A stretch of 64,000 bases of DNA from Tateyamaria omphalii. Its GTDB lineage: Bacteria; Pseudomonadota; Alphaproteobacteria; Rhodobacterales; Rhodobacteraceae. The notes beneath the pieces are model-generated. The model saw only the letters and a list, made by a program, of their open reading frames with translations, did no database searches and was not told where the DNA came from. Positions 55,854-64,000 of this stretch are shown piece by piece (position 1 is the stretch's first letter; each line of letters starts with the position of its first letter). Position numbers and translations under genes: made by a program. Location of the stretch: assembly GCF_001969365.1 (NCBI RefSeq), contig NZ_CP019312.1, positions 2,666,001 to 2,730,000 on the forward strand, written 5' to 3'.

Positions 55854-56661
55854 TCAGCTTTGCGGCACATGAGACCCGCCGGAACAGAGCAATCCGGCGC
55901 AGAATGATTCCGCGATCTTCCTCGTCGCTTGCGGAAACCAGGTTCGGCGCACTGCGTCGAGCAACACAGCTTCGACATCTTTGTATCGCCCTTCGGCCGC
56001 GTCGATGAACGCCACGTCATACAACGGACAACGCGCGTCCGGATCGAGGGCACGGGCCTTCCGCGCAGGCCCGCCGGATACATCGGCCTGATGCTGCGCA
56101 ACATAGTTTGCGACGACCATGGCCCGGCGGTCGTTTTCCAGATCAAGGTTCGCCCTCGCCCGCCAGAGATGCGCATGTGCGGGTACTTGGCCCGTGTCGA
56201 TCACCCTGTTCAGGCGCGCCAGCGCAGCACCGGTCGCCCCTTGATGGTACGGGGCAACGCCACCCGCATGGAGGGTCGAGGGATCCTCGTCGTCATATCG
56301 CAACGCCGGTTCAGGGAGTTTCCCGCCTTCTTTCGGGCGACCAGAGTCAGTAACGAACCAGGCTTTTTCACGACGGGCCCCCCTGGTGTTCGCGGGACAT
56401 CGCGAGAGCAATGTCAATCAGCGTCAGGGGGCGGCCAGATGACGCGAGACCGGCAAAGGACCGGGCCACTGCACCTGTGTCGCGTGTATCGGCATTGGGC
56501 GCAGACGCACGCGCCAGTGCAGTTTCGCAGATTGCAATCAACTTGTCCGGCGGTTCGCTTTCCTCAAGACATGCAGGAGCCTCACCTTTCTGGCTGGCGG
56601 AGAGGATCGGAAAAAAGAGCCAATTGGCATAACGACATTCCGGCTGGCAGGGTGCCGACAA
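55854..56661 (-). pseudogene. Frameshifted TPR-repeat gene remnant
   Basis: Two minus-strand frames overlap at 56368-56417. The upstream one (from 56661) reads CLEESEPPDKLIAICETALA and stops after IALAMSREHQGGPS; the downstream one continues as helical repeats (GATGAALARLNRVIDTG, ALDPDARCPLYDVAFIDAAEGRYKDVEAVLLDAV). Together they look like one TPR-type protein split by a frameshift. No ribosome site is convincing for either. The 55640-55853 stretch before it holds no gene I can support. Confidence 0.4.
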
Positions 56662-56717
56662 AAGGAGATTTCAAATATTCGCCCAGGTTTGACGCACCCT
56701 GGCAAGGATCTTCTGAC

Positions 56718-56749
56718 AAAAAATGAAAAGGCCGCGCATTTGCGCGGCC
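56718..56749 (-). terminator. Rho-independent terminator of tuf copy 2
   Basis: GGCCGCGC pairs perfectly with GCGCGGCC around a 4-nt loop (56730-56749), followed by TTTTCATTTTTT on the minus strand. A smaller CCTTTG/CAAAGG hairpin lies nearer the tuf stop at about 56839-56855. Confidence 0.88.
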
Positions 56750-56899
56750 CCTTACGTGTTTTGTCCGGGGCGGATCGGGATCCGCCTTGCGATTGGTACT
56801 CAGCTTGCCACCGTGGTGCTGCGGCTCTGCTCCCGTGACCTTTGCTGTGCAAAGGCACCGTCGCAGGGGCCGCCCACGGGTCGCGGCAAGCGCGACCGA

Positions 56900-58075
<1,176 letters not shown>

Positions 58076-58230
58076 CTTGTCAGACGCCCTTTGTTGATCT
58101 GGGGACCGCGCCCCTTGCTTCACTTCGCGCGGCATGTATTGCGATTGAAAGGGAAAATCAAGCGCGGTTGGGCACAGTCCAAGGCGCAACTGACAGCAGC
58201 CTGAGAAGCCGAAGCACTGGTGCGATTGAC

Positions 58231-58839
58231 CTACAGTGCGGCAGGCACTTCGGGGTTGGCATCAGCATCAATATCGGTGGGCGTGGCAACGGCTGTCGGG
58301 TCGGGTGTGAACCAGCCCTCTTCCCTGCTTTGGCGCACAAGGAAGCGTTCAACCGCCTTGGCGGCGTTCTGACTGAGTTCCTTGAGCTGTTCCTCTGCCG
58401 TCATGGTGTAGCCGGTGCCGATGATAGGCGCGGTGCCAAAGGTTTCGAGCACGGTGACCTGTTCGGGTTCGTCGTTCAGCTTGCCGCCCGCGGCGTCGTC
58501 CCAGACCGTGACGTTGAGGATCAGCGCCGATTTGGGCGCCAGCACGAGCGGGATGCCCGGTTGCGCCAGCACGTACCCTTCAACCGAGATGCCGAAATGG
58601 TAGCGGCTGGCCCCGTCATAGCGCCCGAACCGTTCGGCCATGGCCGACTTGACGGCGTCGGTCAGTTCCGCCTCGGTCGCCGGGCGGCTGAGCGGGCCGC
58701 GCTGCGCGTTTTCGGCCACGACGATATTGTGCACAAGCCGGAAATCACCCAGCGGCACGGGGGCCTCATCCAAATCGCGATTGCTGGCGCATGCCGACAG
58801 CGCGGCCATCATCACAAGGCCCAAGACCCAACGCATCAT
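58231..58839 (-). CDS. Predicted outer-membrane or periplasmic lipoprotein
   Basis: 202 aa. The N-terminus [19 protein letters not shown] is a clear lipoprotein signal with lipobox LSAC. The body has mixed alpha/beta character ([70 protein letters not shown]). It is a family seen in Rhodobacteraceae without assigned function, to my knowledge. The C-terminal 25 residues are low-complexity. It is monocistronic and co-directional with tuf. Confidence 0.75.
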   Translation of the reverse strand: MMRWVLGLVMMAALSACASNRDLDEAPVPLGDFRLVHNIVVAENAQRGPLSRPATEAELTDAVKSAMAERFGRYDGASRYHFGISVEGYVLAQPGIPLVLAPKSALILNVTVWDDAAGGKLNDEPEQVTVLETFGTAPIIGTGYTMTAEEQLKELSQNAAKAVERFLVRQSREEGWFTPDPTAVATPTDIDADANPEVPAAL

Positions 58840-58946
58840 TCCTGCACTCTCCCCGTTCTTGTTGCCCCCCGATAGCGCAGGTGCGGCGTTGGCGCAATTG
58901 TCCGGTGCGGACGCGTCCCTATATGACGTAAGGAACGGAGGGAGAC

Positions 58947-60311
58947 ATGCCCGATACCGCCCTGCCCCGCCCGCTGCCCGTGCGCGTTCCGCTGGTCAAC
59001 GAGGAATGGGGGATCTGGAAAAGCCTGCAAATGGCGCGCAGCAACGTGCTGCGCATCATTCCAGAGCTGTCGACGCGCCTGCCGATCGTGTCGGGCAAGA
59101 CCGGCAAGCGGTGGCACATGGTCACCGATCCTGCGGGCATCAAGCGGATGGTGCTGGACAATCTGGACATCTATCCGAAATCCGTTGTGACCAAGAACCT
59201 GCTGAAGCCTGCCATTGGCGAGTCGATCTTTATCGCCGAGGGCGCCGATTGGCGCTGGCAGCGGCGCACGGCGGCCCCGGTGTTCACCCATCGCAACATG
59301 ATGAACCTGGCGCCCATCATGACAGGTGCCGCTGAACGCTGTGCCGATCGGATCGCCGCCGCAGGACCGCGTGCCGTGAACCTGCTGGACGAGATGGTGA
59401 ACACGACCTTTGACGTCATTGCCGACGTCACCTTTTCCGGTGGAGAGGCGTTCGACCGGTCTGGCGTGCACCGCGCCATCGAGGATTACATCTCTGAGGC
59501 GGGCAAGATTTCCCTCTTTGATATTCTGGGCGCGCCGGATTGGGTGCCGCGCCCGGGCCGGGTCGTGTCCGGTCAGGCGATGCGAGAAACAAAGGCCGTG
59601 GCCGACCGCGCCATCGAGGAGCGCGCGGCGCGGGGCCACGACGGCGTGCCTGATCTGCTGGACCTGCTGCTGGCGGGCGAAGATCCGAAATCCGGGCGCA
59701 AGATGACCACGGCCGAGCTGCGCGACAATCTGTTGACCTTTATCGTGGCGGGGCATGAGACGACCGCCCTGACGCTGGCCTGGTCGATGTATTTGCTGGC
59801 CTTTGATCCCGCCATCCAGGATCGGGCGCGGGCCGAGGCGCAGGCCGTTTTGCAGGGCCGTGCGGCGACCGGCGAGGATGTGGAACATCTGCCCTTTATC
59901 CGCTGCATCATTGACGAGGCGCTGCGCCTCTATCCACCTGCGGGGATGGTGTCGCGCACGGCGATGGAAGACGATGTGCTGTGCGGGCGTGAGATCCGAA
60001 AGGGCGACACGTGTATCATCCCGATCTATGCGCTGCACCGGTCTAAACTGCTGTGGGACGATCCGGATACCTTTGATCCCGACCGCTTTGCCGACCGAAA
60101 GTCGGTGGACCGATATGCCTATATGCCCTTCGGGGATGGCCCACGCATCTGCATCGGCGCGTCCTTTGCCCTGCAGGAGGCGGTCATCATCCTGGCCACG
60201 GTGATCAGCCGTTTCCGGTTCACACCCGTGCCCGGAAAGGAGCCAGAGCCGGTGATGATCCTGACCCTGCGCCCCGAGGGGGGCGTTTGGCTAACGGCAG
60301 AACCGGCCTAG
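58947..60311 (+). CDS. Cytochrome P450
   Basis: 454 aa, typical for a soluble bacterial P450. The I-helix motif TFIVAGHETTALTLAW, the K-helix ExxR in DEALRLYPPAG, and the heme loop FGDGPRICIGASFA with its cysteine are all intact. GGAG precedes the ATG. It would oxidise a hydrophobic substrate in the cytoplasm using a separate ferredoxin system, none of which is encoded here. Its stop overlaps the convergent protease gene by 4 bp. Nearest class by eye is the CYP102/CYP4-like fold group; the substrate is unknown. Confidence 0.93.
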   Translation: MPDTALPRPLPVRVPLVNEEWGIWKSLQMARSNVLRIIPELSTRLPIVSGKTGKRWHMVTDPAGIKRMVLDNLDIYPKSVVTKNLLKPAIGESIFIAEGADWRWQRRTAAPVFTHRNMMNLAPIMTGAAERCADRIAAAGPRAVNLLDEMVNTTFDVIADVTFSGGEAFDRSGVHRAIEDYISEAGKISLFDILGAPDWVPRPGRVVSGQAMRETKAVADRAIEERAARGHDGVPDLLDLLLAGEDPKSGRKMTTAELRDNLLTFIVAGHETTALTLAWSMYLLAFDPAIQDRARAEAQAVLQGRAATGEDVEHLPFIRCIIDEALRLYPPAGMVSRTAMEDDVLCGREIRKGDTCIIPIYALHRSKLLWDDPDTFDPDRFADRKSVDRYAYMPFGDGPRICIGASFALQEAVIILATVISRFRFTPVPGKEPEPVMILTLRPEGGVWLTAEPA

Positions 60312-61393
60312 TCCTCGCAGATTGCTTGCAGGGCGGCCCATTGGTCTTCTGTCAGGACCGGGGTCCATGTTTGCCCGTCTGGCACGGCGGCTTCCGCGCG
60401 GTCGATCCGGTCGGAGAGCGACGGGTGCGACAGGAAATGCGCGACGATCCCGTCTGATTCGCCGTGCTCATCCTTGAGCCGCTGGAACATATCGCCAAGG
60501 GCGGCGGGCGATATGCCGGCCTGTTCGAGGGCGGCGTGGGCAAAGGTATCCGCCGCCTCTTCGGCCCCTTGGGTGTAATTCGCGTCAATCAACCGTTCGG
60601 CGAGGAACAGGACCACAGCGCCACCCGCGAAGTCGCCGAAGAGGAGGCCCAGCACCCCGATGCTGCCTGCCGACCGCAGGGCGTGGCGGGTGGGGTCGCG
60701 GCTGACCACGTGGCCCAATTCGTGGGCAAAGACAGCGGCCACCTCCTCGGGCGTTTCGGCCGCGTCGATCAGGCCGCGGAAGAAGACGACATAGCCGCCG
60801 GGCAATGCGAAGGCGTTGATCATGCGGTGGTTGAGGACAAAGACCGAGATTTCGGTCCCTTCGGGCATGGCGGGAGCGAAAATGGCCGCCATGTCGTCCA
60901 GTGCGGCACGCCCTTCGTGCGCTTCGCAGATACGCAGGGGGCCGAGCGCGTCGTTGCCGAGTGCATCGCGGATCTGGTTGAACGTCGCCTCGCCCAATGC
61001 CCGTTCGGCGCGGGGCGGGATGAAGTTGGCCAGTTGATCGGCCATCAGCGGGATCAGCACGCCGATTTGCAGGGCAACGGCAGCGACAGCGCCCGTTGCC
61101 CACAGCGCCAATCGCCCGCGCCCTTCGGGCGGCGCTGCACGATGCAGGTTGGGCAGGGGTGGCAACGTGCCTGCATTGGGCACATAGAGCCGCGCAACCG
61201 GATCAGTGGTGAGCCGCAGGACGGTGTCGATCCCGGCGGGATGGTCCTCGACCGCGCGCACATCTGCGACGGGCCAATTGATGTCGGCGGCGTCCTCACG
61301 CGCAAGCACCAGATGGGCCCGATCAGAAGACGGCATCACGTAGACCGGCACCGGCGTCGGCGTGTCACCGTCGAAATAGGTTGCCTTGGTCAT
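60308..61393 (-). CDS. M48-family metallopeptidase
   Basis: 361 aa. An N-terminal cytoplasmic part of about 95 residues is followed by a hydrophobic helix (LALWATGAVAAVALQIGVLIPLM), then an M48 catalytic domain: zinc motif VAAVFAHELGHVVSRDP and the third ligand region NYTQGAEEAADTFAHAAL. A short Gly/Ala-rich hydrophobic stretch lies between them. M48 enzymes degrade damaged membrane or envelope proteins. It overlaps the DUF898 gene by 4 bp and is probably co-transcribed with it. Confidence 0.9.
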   Translation of the reverse strand: MTKATYFDGDTPTPVPVYVMPSSDRAHLVLAREDAADINWPVADVRAVEDHPAGIDTVLRLTTDPVARLYVPNAGTLPPLPNLHRAAPPEGRGRLALWATGAVAAVALQIGVLIPLMADQLANFIPPRAERALGEATFNQIRDALGNDALGPLRICEAHEGRAALDDMAAIFAPAMPEGTEISVFVLNHRMINAFALPGGYVVFFRGLIDAAETPEEVAAVFAHELGHVVSRDPTRHALRSAGSIGVLGLLFGDFAGGAVVLFLAERLIDANYTQGAEEAADTFAHAALEQAGISPAALGDMFQRLKDEHGESDGIVAHFLSHPSLSDRIDRAEAAVPDGQTWTPVLTEDQWAALQAICED

Positions 61394-62850
61394 ATCGCGG
61401 CCCCCAGATCAAGCGCTTCGGCAAAGCCTTCAGCCTCGGCAAACTCATCGCGGGCGACCTGGCTGATGTCGGTCAGCCCGTCATTTTCCGGCAGCGACAG
61501 GGTCGATGCCATATGGCGCATGAGCGGGAAGGTAACAAAGGTATTGTAGACCACCGACCACAGCAGAAACACGGCAAAATAGAGGATAACAGAGGCGGTG
61601 ATGGACACCCATCTGGGGATGCCCGCAATCGCATCCGCGTCAATGCCACCGATCTGGTTCAAGATGTTGAAGCCCACGACCGGGATCATCAACAGCAGGA
61701 TCAGCAGAATGCCGAAGACAAGGACCAGATAGGCGAGCGTTGTCCCGCCCGCATAAATGCCCGCAACGCGGGTGGTGCGCAGGTTCGAAGTGAAGGTGAT
61801 GCCCGGGGAAGACTTGTGATTGGCCATCACCCGCCGCGCGCCAAAGATGTAGTGCACCACACCGAAATAGACCGCCCCGAAGAGCGGGATCAAAAGCCAC
61901 ATGCGCCAGACCGCCTGTGGCGGGGTCAAGCTCAGATTGCCATTTGACGGATCCCGGCTCTGATCACCGGTTTCGATTTCCATCCCGAATGCACCCTCCA
62001 GAAACCCGCGCACGAATAGATCAAGCACCGGGCCGACGGGCTGAAGCACCATGACCCACAGCGTCCAGAGGCCGCAGGCGACCAGCGCCGCAATCAAGGG
62101 CACGGCAGGGCGGTAGAGCATCGTCCAGCGCCCGCCCTGGGTCAGCTTGGCCGAGCCGAAAAAGGTCCGATCCGTCCGGTACTTTTCAAGATAGAATGTC
62201 ATGCGCGGCCAGAGCAGCCCCAGCGTGCAGATCGTGATCAGCCAATGCACGCAGGCCCGCCAGGCATAGCCCCATGCCCCGGGCTCAAGGCCAAAGCGCA
62301 CACCGCGCCAACGGGTGCGTCCCAGCACATAGCGCCGCGCACGGTAGCGGGCGTAGAACCACAGCGGGATCACACCGAGGAAGCTGAGGAAGTAGCCCGC
62401 GACGTTGCCGTCAAACAGCGAGAAACTGACGAACATCAGGATCAGGTTCACGACCCCGATGTAAAAGGTAAGGATCACCACAGCGATGAAAAACCCAAGC
62501 AGCTTCTCCCACGGGTCGCCCACATATTCCATCGGGTGCCCACCGGGGCGGATGGATGACCAGAAATAGCGGCGCAGGCGCGTCTTCATCCAGAAGCGGT
62601 AAAAGCCCAGCGTGAGGATCGACCAGAAGCCGGTTTTCAGGGCCAGCCAGAACACGGCGCCCCGGCGACCGACAAAACCAACCGGCAAAGCACCGTCAGG
62701 TGAATTTATTGTCCCTTGGGAAGCCGCGGGGGGCCATCCGCCCGGTGCCTGCGCGCCGTCCGCGCCACTCGGCAAGGTCGGTTTCGGTTCTTGTTCGTCC
62801 TGCGGGGTCGAGCCAGCTGAGCCCGTCTGCCAGGGTGAAGGTGGTTGCAT
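61390..62850 (-). CDS. DUF898 (YjgN-like) membrane protein
   Basis: 486 aa if started at the ATG at 62850. The DUF898 signature is clear: FVGRRGAVFWLALKTGFWSILTLGFYRFWMKTRLRRYFWSS, then many membrane helices with the repeated RARRY..RTRWRGVRF motif. Function unknown. The first 52 codons overlap the 3' end of parC in another frame (155 bp); the part before GFVGRRG is Pro/Gly-rich and not conserved in the family. A TTG at 62688 is an alternative start inside or at the end of that overlap. It precedes the M48 gene with a 4-bp overlap. Confidence 0.85.
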   Translation of the reverse strand: MQPPSPWQTGSAGSTPQDEQEPKPTLPSGADGAQAPGGWPPAASQGTINSPDGALPVGFVGRRGAVFWLALKTGFWSILTLGFYRFWMKTRLRRYFWSSIRPGGHPMEYVGDPWEKLLGFFIAVVILTFYIGVVNLILMFVSFSLFDGNVAGYFLSFLGVIPLWFYARYRARRYVLGRTRWRGVRFGLEPGAWGYAWRACVHWLITICTLGLLWPRMTFYLEKYRTDRTFFGSAKLTQGGRWTMLYRPAVPLIAALVACGLWTLWVMVLQPVGPVLDLFVRGFLEGAFGMEIETGDQSRDPSNGNLSLTPPQAVWRMWLLIPLFGAVYFGVVHYIFGARRVMANHKSSPGITFTSNLRTTRVAGIYAGGTTLAYLVLVFGILLILLLMIPVVGFNILNQIGGIDADAIAGIPRWVSITASVILYFAVFLLWSVVYNTFVTFPLMRHMASTLSLPENDGLTDISQVARDEFAEAEGFAEALDLGAAI

Positions 62851-64000
62851 CGCTCAGCCCCCCGTCCTTGTACTTTTGCAGACGCACACCTTTGCCCCGC
62901 GCCATTTCGGGCAATTCTTCCAGTCCAAAGACCAACACTTTGCGGTTTTCACCCACTACGGCGATACAGTCGCCGCCAGCAGGTTTGCACACCGCCATCT
63001 TCACATCGCCGCGCACGTTCAGCACCTGTTTGCCGGTGCGCGTCTGAGCGATCACCTCGTCCTCGGGTACGATAAAGCCGTCCCCCGCCGTCGATGCCAC
63101 CAAAAGCTTACGACCCGGTTTATGGGTCAAAAGCGAATGGATCTGCACCTCGTTCGGCAAGTCTACCATCAGGCGCAGCGGTTCGCCCATACCGCGCCCG
63201 CCCGGCAGGTTCGATGCGGACAGCGTGTAAAACCGCCCGTTCGAGCCGACGACGATCAGCCGGTCGGTTGTTTCGGCGTGGAATATAAACCGGGGGCCGT
63301 CGCCGTCCTTGAACTTCAACTCACGGGTCAGGTCTATATGCCCCGTCATCGCGCGGATCCAACCCATCTGGCTGCACACCACCGTGATGGGCTCGCGGTC
63401 GATCATCGCCTCAAGCGGGACATCTTCGACCTCGCCCGCTTCGGCAAATGTCGTGCGACGCGCGCCGCCTTCGTAGTCCTTGCCAAACTTCTTTTTCGTC
63501 TCGCGCAACTGGTCCGCGATGGCCTCCCATTGCAGGTCTTCGCTGTCGAGTAGGTCTTCGAGCCCAGCGCGTTCTTCCATCAACTCGGATTGCTCGCGCA
63601 GCAGCTCCATCTCTTCCAAGCGGCGCAGGCTGCGCAGGCGCATGTTCAGGATCGCCTCGACCTGCACCTCAGACAGTTCCCCATCACCCGGACCGGGTGG
63701 TATGTAGTCCGCCTCGGTCATGGCGCGGGCGTGGTCCTTACCCCAATCCTCGCGCATCAGCGCGGCCTTGGGGTCGTCATCGTAGCGGATGATGTCGATC
63801 ACGCGGTCGAGGTTGAGGAAGGCGACGATCAGCCCCTCAAGCACCTCCAACCTGTGGTCGATCTTTTCCATCCGGTGCTGGCTGCGCCGGATCAGCACCT
63901 CCCGGCGGAAATCAAGGAAGGCACGCAGCACTTCCTTCATCGAACAGACCTTGGGCGTGACGCCGTCGATCAGGACGTTCATGTTGAGGCTGAACCGCAC
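62696..64000 (-). CDS. parC: DNA topoisomerase IV subunit A, C-terminal part (cut by window edge)
   Basis: 434 codons visible, running off the right edge; the N-terminal catalytic Tyr region is outside. Visible are the coiled-coil region (LRRLEEMELLREQSELMEERAGLEDLL) and the beta-pinwheel-like C-terminal part (MGWIRAMTGHIDLTRELKFKDGDG, FYTLSASNLPGGRGMGEPLRLMVDLP). The GyrA box is absent, as expected for ParC. It decatenates daughter chromosomes. Its last 155 bp are shared with the upstream end of the DUF898 frame. Confidence 0.93.
   Translation of the reverse strand: MRFSLNMNVLIDGVTPKVCSMKEVLRAFLDFRREVLIRRSQHRMEKIDHRLEVLEGLIVAFLNLDRVIDIIRYDDDPKAALMREDWGKDHARAMTEADYIPPGPGDGELSEVQVEAILNMRLRSLRRLEEMELLREQSELMEERAGLEDLLDSEDLQWEAIADQLRETKKKFGKDYEGGARRTTFAEAGEVEDVPLEAMIDREPITVVCSQMGWIRAMTGHIDLTRELKFKDGDGPRFIFHAETTDRLIVVGSNGRFYTLSASNLPGGRGMGEPLRLMVDLPNEVQIHSLLTHKPGRKLLVASTAGDGFIVPEDEVIAQTRTGKQVLNVRGDVKMAVCKPAGGDCIAVVGENRKVLVFGLEELPEMARGKGVRLQKYKDGGLSDATTFTLADGLSWLDPAGRTRTETDLAEWRGRRAGTGRMAPRGFPRDNKFT

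Overview
The window is GC-rich DNA from an alphaproteobacterium, most likely of the Roseobacter group (Rhodobacteraceae in the wide sense). The evidence is the translation genes themselves, the many TTT, ProXWV-type and PotABCD-type transporters, and typical family members such as DUF1203, DUF898 and a DUF1989-GcvT fusion. No genus can be fixed from sequence alone. The backbone is the str and rif ribosomal/RNA-polymerase gene set on the minus strand, broken up by accessory blocks.

Layout, reading left to right. (1) 1-4927: the str operon in reverse: rpsJ (cut by the window edge), tuf copy 1, fusA, rpsG, rpsL, with a clear sigma70 promoter at 4815-4843. (2) 4928-27673: a 23-kb block of transport and catabolism between rpsL and rpoC, which are adjacent in many relatives. 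It holds a rhamnosyltransferase-like protein, an EamA and an MFS exporter, a TctDE two-component system next to a tripartite tricarboxylate transporter with a fused TctA-TctB permease, and a four-gene catabolic tail (PrpF/GalD-like isomerase, a 79-aa unknown, a 2-hydroxyacid dehydrogenase, TcuA-like). A convergent LacI regulator follows, with a DUF1989-GcvT enzyme and a betaine-type ABC transporter, then an SDR/LysR pair and a DUF1203 gene. (3) 27674-37712: rpoC, rpoB, rplL, rplJ, with a small lipoprotein gene wedged between rpoB and rpoC. (4) 37713-40586: an AT-richer insertion separating rplJ from rplA, with two coupled exported or membrane proteins and a small ORF carrying a repeat unit. 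(5) 40644-41769: rplA, rplK. (6) 41949-49501: an OmpA-like protein, then a ROK regulator divergent from a four-gene ABC transporter plus a glycerophosphodiesterase. (7) 49650-53515: nusG, secE, a membrane protein, a PfpI/LysR pair and tRNA-Trp. (8) 53565-55639: a CoA-transferase and hydratase pair of mesaconyl-CoA type. (9) 56900-58075: tuf copy 2. (10) 58231-64000: lipoprotein, cytochrome P450, M48 protease, DUF898 protein and the C-terminal part of parC.

The accessory modules look like self-contained uptake-plus-catabolism units, each with a neighbouring regulator and often a visible operator: tandem 11-bp repeats before tctC, a 14-bp LacI-type palindrome before the DUF1989-GcvT operon, and an 11-3-11 palindrome before the PotABCD-like operon. 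The two tuf genes are direct repeats 55 kb apart that differ at only six synonymous positions by my count. The best candidates for undescribed biology are the LacI/DUF1989-GcvT/betaine-transporter operon, the TTT/TcuA-like catabolic operon with its 79-aa protein, the lipoprotein gene overlapping both rpoB and rpoC, and the two-gene exported-protein insertion between rplJ and rplA.
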